Counted from the stretch's first letter, positions 18,236-27,242 are shown. The stretch: 64,000 nt of DNA from Salipiger sp. H15 (GCF_040409955.1 NZ_CP123384.1:2179501-2243500); one strand, 5' to 3'. The notes: generated from the letters alone by a model not told the origin. Numbers and translations are program-made.

Positions 18236-19696
18236 ATGAGCAGCAAGCAGCAGAACCGCAAGCCGAAGGACACGGGGCAGGCGCGGGAGCGCGCGAAGTC
18301 CGGCGGTATCTCCAGCTCGGGCGCGGCCGAGCCGGTCATGCAGATGCCCCGCCGCACCGAGGCCTTTGCCCGGCTCGCGCGGCGGGTCGACGAGGAGGCG
18401 CTGGTGCTGCGCCCGCGCGATCTGACGGGACAGGCGCGGCGGCTGCACCTGCGCAGCACGATCATCGAGGATCACGCGGTGCGCATCGACCAGAAGGCGT
18501 CGGGGGCCGACGAGAAGTTCCGGCTACTGGCGGGCTCGCTCTTCGCCTTCTTCCGCGGCACCTCGCTGCTGTTTCACCGCGACATGGCCGGGGATGACGC
18601 GCGGATGCCGACGGTGCTCTGCCTCGGCGACGTGCACCCGGGCAACTTCGGCGTCATGCCCAATGCCGACAACGTGCCGATCTTCGGGGTCAACGATTTC
18701 GATGACGTGATCTACGGGCCGTTCGTCTGGGATCTCAAGCGCGGCACGGTCGGCTTCATGATCGCCGCAGAGGAGCAGGGCGGGCTCGGGCGCGGCAGGC
18801 AGCGCAAGATCGCGAAGTCCTTCCTGAAGGGCTACCGCGAGGGCATGGAGTTCTTTGCCGAGCACAACACCGAGCTTGGCGTCGAGATGCGCGAGGACAA
18901 TTGCCCGAAGATCATCCGCCCGCTCTTCGGCAAGTCGTCGCGCTCGCGGCGGGACTGGCTGGCGGGGCGCTATCTGGACGAAAACGGCCGGGGCTTTCGC
19001 GCCAGCGCCGAACTGACGCCGGTGAGCAGCCGGGTCGAGGAGTTCCAGCAACTTGTCACCGCGCTGGCGAAGCAGAAGGGCATCGAGGCGGGCGGGCGGC
19101 ACGGCCCGCTGCGGGTCAAGGACGTGGCGATGCGGCACGGGCAGGGCACCGCCTCGCTCGGGCTGCCACGCTTCTACGTGCTGCTCGAGGGGCCCTCGGA
19201 GGATGCCAGCGACGACGTCATCATCGAGTTCAAGAAGGCCCGCCGCTCGGCGCTCGAGGGGCTGGTGCCGGCGCATGACTTCGATGCGGGCGAGCAGGGC
19301 GACCGCATCGCGCATGGCCAGTCGGTGCACCTTGCGCAGGGCGACGTGTTCTACGGCAATGTCGAGATCGAGGGCGAGAGCTTCATGTCGCGCGAGCGCG
19401 CGCCGTTCCGCAACGATGCCGACCTCGACGAGCTGTCGAAGAAGCAGTGGAAGCGCTACGCCCGCGCCTGTGGCCGGGCGCTGGCGCAGGCCCATGCGCG
19501 CTCGGACGACCTCGGGCAGCTCGACTACGACATCGAGCCGGCGATCCTGCAGGCGATGGAGCCCGCCGCGCTCTTCATCGACGACATCCTGTGCTTTGCC
19601 GAGGAGGCGGTGGCGCGCCTGCGCCGGGATCACGAGATGTTCCGCCGCGACCTGAGCCTCGGCGCCTTCGAGGTGACCGAGAAGCGCTACCGCTGA
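18236..19696 (+). CDS. DUF2252 family protein (kinase-like fold)
   Basis: 486 residues. DUF2252 signatures are clear: FAFFRGTSLLFHRDMA, LGDVHPGNFGVM, and VNDFDDVIYGPFVWDLKRG, which place a His-x-x-Asn and Asp-Phe-Asp in a protein-kinase-like active-site order (compare HGDxxxxN and DFD of aminoglycoside kinases). The first 30 residues are basic and disordered. ATG 18236 follows GGAGG. It converges on the CofD-like gene with only 16 bp between stops. The substrate is unknown for the family. Confidence 0.85.
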   Translation: MSSKQQNRKPKDTGQARERAKSGGISSSGAAEPVMQMPRRTEAFARLARRVDEEALVLRPRDLTGQARRLHLRSTIIEDHAVRIDQKASGADEKFRLLAGSLFAFFRGTSLLFHRDMAGDDARMPTVLCLGDVHPGNFGVMPNADNVPIFGVNDFDDVIYGPFVWDLKRGTVGFMIAAEEQGGLGRGRQRKIAKSFLKGYREGMEFFAEHNTELGVEMREDNCPKIIRPLFGKSSRSRRDWLAGRYLDENGRGFRASAELTPVSSRVEEFQQLVTALAKQKGIEAGGRHGPLRVKDVAMRHGQGTASLGLPRFYVLLEGPSEDASDDVIIEFKKARRSALEGLVPAHDFDAGEQGDRIAHGQSVHLAQGDVFYGNVEIEGESFMSRERAPFRNDADLDELSKKQWKRYARACGRALAQAHARSDDLGQLDYDIEPAILQAMEPAALFIDDILCFAEEAVARLRRDHEMFRRDLSLGAFEVTEKRYR

Positions 19697-19712
19697 CGTC
19701 AGACCATCGGCG

Positions 19713-20894
19713 TCAGACCATCGAGACCAGCGCCGCGCAGACCAGCTCGCGGTCGTAGCGGCCGGGCTCGTCGGTGACCAGCGGCAGGCGGTGGCAGGGG
19801 ATGCCGTGGCGCTCGGTGACCTCGGCGCAGGCGGCATGGTCCTCGGAGCTGTCGCAGAGCACGTGGGTCATCAGTCGCGCGGCGGGGGTCTCCATCCCTG
19901 CGTCGGCGCGCAGCGGCGCGAGGATCGCCGCGACCCGCTCGGCAAGGCTCAGCCCCAGCGCCTCGGGATCGTGGCCGAGGCTGGGGATGTAGACCTTGGG
20001 CACCTCGCAGCGCGCGATGGTGCGCCCGACGCCGGCGGGCAGCAGGTTGGCGATGACCGAAGAGAACAGGCTCCCCGGCGGGTAGCAGATGAGATCGGCC
20101 TGCCGGATCAGCTTGCGATTGCGCTTGGGCAGCGGCACCGAGCCGGAGGGGATCTCCCTGCCGTGCTCGCTGAGGAAGAGCCGCGCGATGGGGCTGTCGA
20201 TCGGCGGCGCCTCCTTGCCGCTGATCTGCCGCTGGCCGTGGATCTGCCGCCCGTCGACCAACTCGACCCCGAGCTGCAGGTTGCAGTCCACCACGCCGCG
20301 CACCGTGCCGCGCACGTCGACCATCTTGGACATCAGGAACAGCACCGGCTCCAGCAGCCGTCCGTGCGCGAGGTAGCCGCCGGCAAGGATGAGGTTGCCG
20401 ATGCTGGCATTGCGGAAGTCGAAATCCATCGGCGCGGCGACGAGGAACTCACGCAGGAAGTCGCGGATCAGCAGGCCGATCGGGCTCGAGACCGCCTTCA
20501 CCAGCGGGTGCCGGCCGGCGACCATCGCCTCGACCTCGGCGCGCAGCGGCGCGTTCTGCGCGTCCTTGGGCATGCGGTGGCTGAACAGGCGGAAGATGTC
20601 GGGCTGACCAAGGTCGCTCTCGTCGGCGAGCGCCATGAGGCGGCTGCGCAGGTCGCCCACCGCGGGCATGTCGAAGGCCTCGCGCAGCACCTGGCTGCTG
20701 CCGCCGCTGTCGAAGGGGGTGATGAGATGCGCGGAGTTGTAGGTGTAGCGCTTCAGCGCGCGCGAGACCTGGGTGAGCGCGCTGCCGCCGCTGAAGAACA
20801 GGATCCGCGGCCCGAGGTGCGGCGCGCTGAGCGAGCGCGCGACGCGCAGGTCATCGGGCAGCTGCGCGCTGCGCCTGAGGGTGATCTTGGTCAT
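19713..20894 (-). CDS. CofD/YvcK-like protein
   Basis: 393 residues of the CofD/YvcK superfamily (Rossmann-like fold binding nucleotide-sugars or a phosphate donor). The N-terminal GPRILFFSGGSALTQVSRAL is the family GGG/T loop variant, followed by ITPFDSGGSSQVLREAF, VGDLRSRL, and CYPPGSLFSSVIANLLPAGV. The sequence resembles the subgroup annotated in databases as GAK-system CofD-like, but no GAK ATP-grasp partner is next to it. It is not a good candidate for true F420 synthesis. Confidence 0.78.
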   Translation of the reverse strand: MTKITLRRSAQLPDDLRVARSLSAPHLGPRILFFSGGSALTQVSRALKRYTYNSAHLITPFDSGGSSQVLREAFDMPAVGDLRSRLMALADESDLGQPDIFRLFSHRMPKDAQNAPLRAEVEAMVAGRHPLVKAVSSPIGLLIRDFLREFLVAAPMDFDFRNASIGNLILAGGYLAHGRLLEPVLFLMSKMVDVRGTVRGVVDCNLQLGVELVDGRQIHGQRQISGKEAPPIDSPIARLFLSEHGREIPSGSVPLPKRNRKLIRQADLICYPPGSLFSSVIANLLPAGVGRTIARCEVPKVYIPSLGHDPEALGLSLAERVAAILAPLRADAGMETPAARLMTHVLCDSSEDHAACAEVTERHGIPCHRLPLVTDEPGRYDRELVCAALVSMV

Positions 20895-21033
20895 CCGGCC
20901 ACTCGTCCTGGTCTTCGCCTTGCCATGCGGCTTGCGGACTTTGCCAGAGCGCGCGCGCGCTGCGAAGGGGCCACTCGCGGCGGCGGCGGATTTTTTCCCT
21001 GTCAGGCTTGGGAGTTGCCGGGAACGCGAGGGC

Positions 21034-21372
21034 TCAGCTGGCCGGGTCGTACATGAACTCGCGCAATTCCTGCGGGCAGCGGCAGGCGACGGCGATCCTG
21101 CGGGCCCAGTCCTCGGCCTCGGCGCGCGTCGGGAGTTCCAGAATGGTGAAGCCGCCGTCGAGATGGCTGCCGCGGTAGATCTCGTCGGAAATCTCGCCGT
21201 CGGCGTAGACCCGCACCGGCGCCACCGTCTCGTTTATGCCGCCGCCAAAGACGTAGACCCCGGCGGCCTTGGCCTCTTCGATCACCGCCCGCGCGGCGGC
21301 AGCGACGATCGGATACTCTTCGTCCGAGAGCATCAGCGCGGCGCTGGGAAAGGAGATCAGGTACTTGGTCAT
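21034..21372 (-). CDS. YCII-related domain protein
   Basis: 112 residues with the ferredoxin-like YCII/DGPF fold: MTKYLISFPS opening strand, GGGINE, and HLDGGFTILELPTRAEAEDWARRIAVACRCPQELREF. Such proteins are small cytoplasmic enzymes or sigma-factor companions of uncertain function. An in-frame start 27 bp upstream is possible; ATG 21372 matches the family start. Confidence 0.75.
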   Translation of the reverse strand: MTKYLISFPSAALMLSDEEYPIVAAAARAVIEEAKAAGVYVFGGGINETVAPVRVYADGEISDEIYRGSHLDGGFTILELPTRAEAEDWARRIAVACRCPQELREFMYDPAS

Positions 21373-21447
21373 GAGGTACGATGCCCTGCCGCGGGCCACG
21401 GCACAAGCACGGCGCGCAGGCAGGTGCGCGGCGCGGCGCCCGGAATG

Positions 21448-21472
21448 GCAAAAGGCCGCCCAGCGGGCGGCC
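21448..21472 (-). terminator. Terminator after the sulfur operon
   Basis: GGCCGCCC (21454-21461) and GGGCGGCC (21465-21472) form an 8-bp stem with an AGC loop; read on the minus strand it is followed by TTTTGCC. It sits 29 bp past the TIGR01244 stop, so it ends that transcript. Confidence 0.7.
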
Positions 21473-21500
21473 CTTGCGTGATGTCGGTCGCGGGGCTGTC

Positions 21501-21929
21501 TCAGCCGCGCTCGGCGATGGCGTTCAGCGTCGGGCGCATGCCGTCGAGCGCGTAGCCTGCCTGCGCGGTGGCCGCGAGGATGTCGTCGGTCGGCTGCTTG
21601 CCTGCCTGGCCCATGGCCCAGACCGTCGCGCAGCGGGTGCCCGAGCGGCAGTAGGCGAAGACCGGACCCGGCGCGTTCTCGATCAGCGCGGCCTGCTCGG
21701 CCACGAGGTCGAGCGTCAGCCCGTCATGGGTCACCGGCAGCACCGCGAACTCCATGCCGGCGGCGCGCACGGCGGCCCCGATGGTCTCGGCCTGCAGCTC
21801 GGGCGGCACCTCGCCGTCGGGCCGGTTGCAGATGACCAGGGTGAAGCCAGCCTCGGCCAGGGCGGGCACATCCTCCACCGCGATCTGCGGCGAGACGGTG
21901 TAGCGGGGGGTGATGCGGTTCAGATCCAT
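21501..21929 (-). CDS. TIGR01244 family protein (beta-lactamase-hydrolase-like phosphatase domain)
   Basis: 142 residues with a dual-specificity-phosphatase-like fold; the P-loop is YCRSGTR (Cys94, Arg99). These domains occur alone or fused to persulfide dioxygenase (Blh) and are linked to sulfide oxidation. Here it is the last gene of an operon with two YeeE/YedE half-transporters and a metallo-beta-lactamase dioxygenase, which supports a sulfur-transfer role over true phosphatase activity. Confidence 0.82.
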   Translation of the reverse strand: MDLNRITPRYTVSPQIAVEDVPALAEAGFTLVICNRPDGEVPPELQAETIGAAVRAAGMEFAVLPVTHDGLTLDLVAEQAALIENAPGPVFAYCRSGTRCATVWAMGQAGKQPTDDILAATAQAGYALDGMRPTLNAIAERG

Positions 21930-21938
21930 GGCGAACGG

Positions 21939-22391
21939 TTATTCCGCCGCCACGGGCTTGTCGAGTCTCCTGCGCAGGGCAGGGGCCACGAACATGCCGG
22001 TGAGCATCGAGGCGACAAAGACGTAGAGCGCCGGGCCGCCGTAGCTGAGCGAGGCGATGGACGGCCCCGGGCAAAGCCCGGCGAGCCCCCAGCCGATGCC
22101 GAAGAGCACCGAGCCGATCACCAGCTTGCGGTCGATCTCGGTTCCGGGCTTCGGCGGCAGCGGCGTGCCGAGCGCCGAGCGGCTGCGGTTGCGCACGAAG
22201 AGCCAGGCCAGCGCCATCGGGATCATCGCGCCGCCCATGACGAAGGCGAGCGTCGGGTCCCAGTTGCCGAAGACGTCGAGCCAGCCCTGCACCTTGGCGG
22301 TGTCGGTCATGCCCGACAGGTGCAGGCCCGCGCCGAAGAAGCCGCCCGCGATCAGGGCGAAGAGGAGGCGGGCCGGAGAGGAATTGCCCAT
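21939..22391 (-). CDS. YeeE/YedE (DUF6691) half-transporter B
   Basis: 150 residues, four predicted helices, with the signature GIGWGLAGLCPGPS around Cys109. YeeE-type proteins carry a conserved Cys that relays thiosulfate or another sulfur anion across the inner membrane. It pairs with the next gene upstream (1-bp gap) as the two halves of one channel (PmpB-like). Confidence 0.85.
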   Translation of the reverse strand: MGNSSPARLLFALIAGGFFGAGLHLSGMTDTAKVQGWLDVFGNWDPTLAFVMGGAMIPMALAWLFVRNRSRSALGTPLPPKPGTEIDRKLVIGSVLFGIGWGLAGLCPGPSIASLSYGGPALYVFVASMLTGMFVAPALRRRLDKPVAAE

Positions 22392-22392
22392 G

Positions 22393-22818
22393 TCAGATCA
22401 CTCCCAGGAGGTGGCGGAAGATCACCACGCCGACACCGCCGGCGAGGATGTAGCAGCAGGTGGCGACGAAGCCGCGCAGCGACAGGCGCGACATGCCGCA
22501 GACACCGTGCCCCGAGGTGCAGCCGTTGGCGAGCCGCGTGCCGAGGCCTACGAGCAGCCCGGCGGCGACCAGCACGGGGATGTTCGCGGTGATGTGCGTG
22601 TCCACCCCGCCGAAGACCGGCAGCAGCAGGATCGGCAGCAGGATCACCCCTGCGAGGAAGCTCAGGCGCTCCCATTTGGTGTCGCCGGCCGAGCCGTCGA
22701 CCAGCGCGCCGATGATCCCCGAGGCGCCCATGATCCGCCCGTTGAAGAGCAGGTAGACGGCGCCCCCGGTGCCGATCAGCAGGCCGCCGATGAGGCCCCA
22801 AATCCAGTCAGGTTGCAT
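22393..22818 (-). CDS. YeeE/YedE half-transporter A
   Basis: 141 residues, four predicted helices, with the signature LGTRLANGCTSGHGVCGMSRLS near the C-terminal half (two Cys). It is the first half of the split sulfur transporter (PmpA-like) and lies 118 bp downstream of the persulfide dioxygenase gene on the same strand. Confidence 0.85.
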   Translation of the reverse strand: MQPDWIWGLIGGLLIGTGGAVYLLFNGRIMGASGIIGALVDGSAGDTKWERLSFLAGVILLPILLLPVFGGVDTHITANIPVLVAAGLLVGLGTRLANGCTSGHGVCGMSRLSLRGFVATCCYILAGGVGVVIFRHLLGVI

Positions 22819-22936
22819 GCGTGCGGTTCCTTGTGTCCTGCGGCCCTCTGCCGGGCGGGCCGCTGTGCAGAATGGGAGGGGCGCGCGCCGCCCGGAGGCG
22901 GGGCGCGCTTCTTGTCAAAGGCCGTGGCCGGGCCGG

Positions 22937-23803
22937 TCAGAGCTTGTTGACCGGCACCTTGAGGAAGACGTCGCCCTTCTCGTCGGGCGGCGGCATCCGC
23001 CCGGCGCGCATGTTCACCTGCAGCGACGGGATGATCAGCTTGGGCATGGCGAGGGTCGCGTCGCGCGCGTCGCGCATCCGGACGAACTCCTCGGCGGACT
23101 TGCCCTCGCCGACGTGGATGTTGAGCGCCTTCTGCTCGCCCACCGTGGTCTCCCAGGCGTAGTCGTCGCGGCCCGGCGCCTTGTAGTCGTGGCCGACGAA
23201 GATGCGCGTGGAATCGGGCAGGGCGAGGATCTTCTGGATCGAGGCGAAGAGCGTTTCCGACGAGCCGCCGGGGAAGTCGCAGCGGGCGGTGCCGAAGTCG
23301 GGCATGAAGAGCGTGTCGCCGACGAAGGCGGCATCGCCGATCACGTAGGTGAGGCAGGCCGGCGTGTGGCCCGGCGTGTGCAGCACGTCGCCGCGCAGCT
23401 GGCCGATGTGGAAGCTGTCGCCCTCCTTGAAGAGCTGGTCGAACTGCGAGCCGTCGCGCTGGAACTCGGTGCCCTCGTTGAACACCTTGCCGAAGGTGTC
23501 CTGCACCACGGTGATGCGCTCGCCGATGCCGATCCTGCCGCCGAGCTCGCGCTGGATGTAGGGCGCGGCCGAGAGGTGGTCGGCGTGGACATGGCTCTCG
23601 AGCAGCCACTCGACCTTCAGGTCGTGCTCCCGCACGAAGGCGATGATGGCATCGGCCGAGCGCGTGTCGGTGCGGCCCGAGGCGTAGTCGAAGTCGAGCA
23701 CGCTGTCGACGATCGCGCAGGCGCTGCCACCGGGATCGCGCACCACGTAGGAGATCGTGTTGGTGGCCTCGTCGAAGAAGGCGGTGACGTCAGGTCTCAT
23801 CAT
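22937..23803 (-). CDS. Metallo-beta-lactamase-fold persulfide dioxygenase (Blh-type)
   Basis: Oxidises glutathione persulfide to sulfite. In 288 residues, the iron site HVHADH (71-76) is followed by HTPGHTPAC, FVGDTLFMPDFGTARCDFPGG, and GHDYKAPGRD, all typical of ETHE1/Blh enzymes. GGAGG precedes the first of two adjacent ATG codons. The operon order (dioxygenase, split YeeE, TIGR01244) matches sulfide-detoxification operons controlled by BigR/SqrR-type ArsR repressors in other alphaproteobacteria; no such regulator gene is in the window. Confidence 0.87.
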   Translation of the reverse strand: MMRPDVTAFFDEATNTISYVVRDPGGSACAIVDSVLDFDYASGRTDTRSADAIIAFVREHDLKVEWLLESHVHADHLSAAPYIQRELGGRIGIGERITVVQDTFGKVFNEGTEFQRDGSQFDQLFKEGDSFHIGQLRGDVLHTPGHTPACLTYVIGDAAFVGDTLFMPDFGTARCDFPGGSSETLFASIQKILALPDSTRIFVGHDYKAPGRDDYAWETTVGEQKALNIHVGEGKSAEEFVRMRDARDATLAMPKLIIPSLQVNMRAGRMPPPDEKGDVFLKVPVNKL

Positions 23804-24154
23804 GGACTGATCCTCCGTTTGGAGTTCATATAGGTAAACGTGAATATGTCTTCAAGGATTCGTTGCGATTGACCCATATCATGGTCATCATTGGCGTGTT
23901 GGTGCATGATTCTGGCTGTCCGGGGACCCCGGTTACCGACCTTTCGCCCGTCACAATCCCGATGCGCCGACGCGGGAGGACTACACAGGACATGGAAGAC
24001 CCTGCGGGGCGGCCGCACTGGCCGTTTGCCGGGGGATCGTGAACTTGCCGGCTGCTGCCCTCGGGCGCGCGTGCGGGCATGGCGTCGGCTCCCGTTCCGG
24101 GTCCGGCGCTGGTGACAGCATGGCGGGCGCTGCCCCGCAAGGAGGAGAAAGACC
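23804..24154. promoter_or_regulatory. Divergent control region of the sulfur operon
   Basis: 351 bp without a gene. Close to the dioxygenase start there is CATAT (23827-23831) and its inverse ATATG (23844-23848) in an AT-rich stretch; CATAT recurs at 23876. This is where a BigR/SqrR-type repressor site would be expected, but the spacing does not match the SqrR consensus I remember (ATTC-N8-GAAT). The rightmost part leads into a strong AAGGAGGAG ribosome site for the small gene at 24155. Confidence 0.35.
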
Positions 24155-24367
24155 ATGGACGACAGGTTGAAACGCCGCATCGACACGGTCGAGCGTGCCC
24201 TTTGCGAGGCGCGCGGCGCCGAACACGCCGCCCTCGTCGCCGAACTCGAACGGCTCGCGGTCGAGGCGCGGGTCCGCGGCCTCGCCCTTCCCGCGCATGT
24301 GCGCGACCGGCTGCGCAGCGAGGTCGACGCCGAGCTCGAGGCTCGCTTCGACAACATGCCGATCTGA
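24155..24367 (+). CDS. Small helical protein of unknown function
   Basis: 70 residues, highly charged, with heptad-like Leu spacing (VERALCEARGAEHAALVAEL, ERLAVEARVRGL) that predicts a coiled coil. An exceptionally good ribosome site (AAGGAGGAG, 8 bp spacing) argues that it is translated. No cysteine cluster or membrane segment. I do not recognise a family. Confidence 0.6.
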   Translation: MDDRLKRRIDTVERALCEARGAEHAALVAELERLAVEARVRGLALPAHVRDRLRSEVDAELEARFDNMPI

Positions 24368-24555
24368 TCGGCAGCTCCCTGCCTGCCACGCGCGCAGGCG
24401 CGACCGCCGCGCGGCCCGTCAGGGGCGGCGCGGCGAATTCTCGTCTTGCCGCGCCTTCCGGAACCCACTAGCTCGCTGTGATGCCGAAGAGGCACAAGGA
24501 TCGGGCAGGGACCACGGGCGCGGCTGCGCGCTCCGGACGGCGGAAAGGCGGGACG

Positions 24556-26541
24556 ATGGCGCAGACGGCAGGCGCGGTTGAGGAACGGATCGGCGACGGC
24601 ATCGCCTGGATCGGCGTGCCCAGCGACGCGGCCAGCCATCTGACACCGGCGCTGCGGGCGGAACTCCTCGCGGCGCTGTCCCGCGCCGAGGCCGACGGAT
24701 CGGTCGCCTGCATCGTGCTGACCGGCAGCGGCAGCGGCTTTTCGGAGGGCGAGGACCCGGCCAGCTTCGAGGCGCCCCATGCGGCACCCACCCCGGCCGA
24801 GCTCTGCCTGCGCGTCGAGCGCTGCGCCAAGCCGGTGATCGCCGCGCTGCACGGCCGGGTGCTCGGCACCGGGGCCGAGCTCGCGCTCGCCGCGCATTAC
24901 CGCATCGCCGCGCCCGGCACCCGCTTCGGCCTGCCCGAGGTGGTGCTCGGCCTGCCGCCCTCGGCGGGGGCGACGCAGCGCCTGCCGCGGCTGGTCGGCG
25001 CGGCGGCGGCGCTCGAGATCCTGCTCTCGGGCCGCCCGGTCGATCTTGGCGCCACCCCGCCTCGGGGCCTCGTGGATCACATCGCCGCGGGCCCGCTCGA
25101 GGAGGAGGCGCGCGCCTTCTGCGCCGAGCTGCGTGCCGAGGGGCTCGGGCCGCGTCCCACCGCGCTGCGCCGCGACGGGCTCGCCGATCCGATGGCCTAC
25201 CAGCAGGCGGTCGCCGCGCGCCGCGCCGAGGCGGCGACGAGCCACAACCCGGCCCGGCCCGAGATCGTCGCGGCGGTCGAGGCGGCGCAGCTCCTGCCCT
25301 TTGCCAGCGGCCTCGACTTCGAGGAGGACGCCTTCGAGACCTGCCGCGACTCCGAGCCCGGCCGCGCGCTGCGCGCCGTGGCCGCCGCCGAGCGCGCGGC
25401 GCTCGCGGCGCGGGTGCCGGGCCCGCTCGGGCCGCGCCGCATCGCGGTGCTCGGCGACGGGCCGCTGGCCGTGCCGCTGGTGCAGGCGCTGCTGCCGGTG
25501 CCCGCCTCGGTCGACTGGGGCTGCCCCGCGCCCGAGGCGCTGCACGCGGGCGTTGTGCAGATCCGCGACCGCCTCGAGGCGGCGCGGAGCAGCGGCGCGC
25601 TCGGCGACGACGAGGCCGAGCTGCACCTGTCGCGGCTGCGCATCGGCACGCCCGCGGACATGGCCGGCGAGGCCGAGCTGGTGCTGCTTGCGGGCCCGGG
25701 GCAGGAGGGCGTGGCCGTGGCGCCGGGCGCGAGCCGCCTTGTCGCCTTTCCCGGCCCGGTGACCGGCGTCGGGCTGCGCTTCGCGCCGTCGCCCGTCGCG
25801 GCGCGGCTGGTCGAGGTCATCGCCGGGCCCGAGGCCGGCGCCGCCGGGATCGCCGAGGCCGAGGCGCTGGCGCTGCGCATGGGCAGCGTGTCGATCCGCG
25901 TGACCTCGTCGGGCGAGAGCGTCGGCGGCCGGCTCTTCGACGCCTGCTGCCGCGCCGCGGACGCGCTGGTCGACATGGGGCAGAGCCCCTTTGCCATCGA
26001 CGCCGCCTGCCGCGACTGGGGTTGGCGGCGCGGGCCGTTCCTGCGCCGCGACCAGATGGGGCTTTCGCGGCTCGGCGCGCAGACCCGCGCAGCGGGGGCG
26101 GTGAACTGGGCGTCGGATCTGGCGGCGGAAGGGCGGACCGGTCGCGACGCCGGGGCGGGGTTCTACGACTGGACCGGCGCGGGCGCGCCCGCGGCCAGCG
26201 CCGAGGTCGAGGCGCTGCTCGCGGCGCGGCGGCCGGCGGCGGAGCCCTGGCCGGCGGCGCGGCTGCGCCTGCTGCTCATCGGGGCGATGGCGAACGAGGG
26301 CGCGCGGATGCTGGGCAGCGGCATGCTGCACCGGGCCTCCGATCTCGACCTCGTGGCGCTGCAGGTGCTCGACCTGCCGCGCTGGCGCGGCGGTCCGATG
26401 CATGTGGCGCTGCGGCTTGGCGCGCGCGCCGTGCGCGAGGCGCTGGCCGGCGTCGCGCATCCCGACCGCGCCTTCTGGACGCCGCACCCGCTCTGGGACG
26501 ATCTCGTCACCTCGCGCGCGGCGCAGTGGCCGGAGGGCTGA
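24556..26541 (+). CDS. FadB-like enoyl-CoA hydratase/3-hydroxyacyl-CoA dehydrogenase with degenerate dehydrogenase half
   Basis: 661 residues in FadB order: crotonase domain (about 10-190), linker helix, NAD-binding domain (294-425) and C-terminal helical domain (about 430-655). The hydratase half keeps both catalytic Glu (Glu108 in GTGAELALAAHYR, Glu128 in FGLPEVVLGL). The dehydrogenase half looks broken: the dinucleotide loop reads GDGPLA instead of GxGxMG, and the catalytic His of the GxHFF motif is Arg408 (GLRFAPSP), although the partner Glu420 remains. It may be a hydratase or isomerase only. Start at ATG 24556; an upstream in-frame extension is Arg-rich and unlike the family. No thiolase (fadA) gene is adjacent. 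Confidence 0.78.
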   Translation: MAQTAGAVEERIGDGIAWIGVPSDAASHLTPALRAELLAALSRAEADGSVACIVLTGSGSGFSEGEDPASFEAPHAAPTPAELCLRVERCAKPVIAALHGRVLGTGAELALAAHYRIAAPGTRFGLPEVVLGLPPSAGATQRLPRLVGAAAALEILLSGRPVDLGATPPRGLVDHIAAGPLEEEARAFCAELRAEGLGPRPTALRRDGLADPMAYQQAVAARRAEAATSHNPARPEIVAAVEAAQLLPFASGLDFEEDAFETCRDSEPGRALRAVAAAERAALAARVPGPLGPRRIAVLGDGPLAVPLVQALLPVPASVDWGCPAPEALHAGVVQIRDRLEAARSSGALGDDEAELHLSRLRIGTPADMAGEAELVLLAGPGQEGVAVAPGASRLVAFPGPVTGVGLRFAPSPVAARLVEVIAGPEAGAAGIAEAEALALRMGSVSIRVTSSGESVGGRLFDACCRAADALVDMGQSPFAIDAACRDWGWRRGPFLRRDQMGLSRLGAQTRAAGAVNWASDLAAEGRTGRDAGAGFYDWTGAGAPAASAEVEALLAARRPAAEPWPAARLRLLLIGAMANEGARMLGSGMLHRASDLDLVALQVLDLPRWRGGPMHVALRLGARAVREALAGVAHPDRAFWTPHPLWDDLVTSRAAQWPEG

Positions 26542-26560
26542 GCGCCGCCGGCCGTCCGGC

Positions 26561-26776
26561 TCAGCCGAGCAGGATGCCGACCATCACCATCGCAAGGCCG
26601 AAGACCGACAGCAGCAGCGTCGCCATGTTGAGCGGCACGATCTTGCGCATCACCTCGCGCAGCCCCTCGTCGTCGAGCCCGGCGCGCTTGGCGCTCCAGA
26701 CCTTGATGATGCACCCGAAAAGCCCCAGGAGCCCCGCGAGCGAGACCGCCGCGCCCAGCCAGATCAGCCATTCCAT
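26561..26776 (-). CDS. Small two-helix membrane protein
   Basis: 71 residues: a first membrane segment (WLIWLGAAVSLAGLLGLFG), a polar loop with DDEGLREVMRK, then a second (MATLLLSVFGLAMVMVGILL). The pattern is widespread in Rhodobacteraceae as an uncharacterised protein. Start chosen behind GGAGGG; the longer in-frame extension is unlikely. It converges on the FadB-like gene. Confidence 0.65.
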   Translation of the reverse strand: MEWLIWLGAAVSLAGLLGLFGCIIKVWSAKRAGLDDEGLREVMRKIVPLNMATLLLSVFGLAMVMVGILLG

Positions 26777-26956
26777 GCCGCCATTCCCTCCGTTTGCGCG
26801 GCCCGTGCGCGCTTTCGGGGGCGGGTACTGCATCGCCGCGCGCGGCGCAAGCCTCGCAGCCCGTTGCCGCACCCGGTGATCGGCCCTTGATGGGCGCGCG
26901 CCCGGGCGGTAGTCAGACCGGCGATACCGGCAGAAAATCTGGCAGGAGATGAAGTG

Positions 26957-27214
26957 ATGCAGGATAATGGTTCCGACGCCTACGGCGTCGCCGCGGGCGA
27001 GCTGAAGCAGTTCATCGAGCGCTTCGAGCGTCTCGAGATCGAGAAGAAAGAGATCGCCGACCAGCAGAAGGAAGTCATGGCAGAGGCCAAGGGCCGCGGC
27101 TACGACACCAAGGTCATGCGCAAGGTCATCGCGCTGCGCAAGCGCGACAAGGACGACATCGCCGAGGAAGAGGCGGTGCTCGAGATGTACAAGGCCGCGC
27201 TCGGCATGGACTGA
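26957..27214 (+). CDS. gapR: GapR (DUF2312) nucleoid-associated protein
   Basis: 85 residues, an all-helical alphaproteobacterial protein that clamps overtwisted DNA ahead of replication and transcription forks. The family core is plain: [20 protein letters not shown], then [19 protein letters not shown] (basic DNA-contact helix). ATG 26957 follows AGGAG with 8-bp spacing; the GTG directly before it is not needed. Single-gene unit ended by a hairpin at 27243-27270. Confidence 0.93.
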   Translation: MQDNGSDAYGVAAGELKQFIERFERLEIEKKEIADQQKEVMAEAKGRGYDTKVMRKVIALRKRDKDDIAEEEAVLEMYKAALGMD

Positions 27215-27242
27215 GCCTCGCGCTCGGTTACCAGGACACTCT

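Noticed and set aside
23800..26487. 895-codon minus-strand open frame
   Set aside because: Complement of the FadB-like gene; no recognisable domain.
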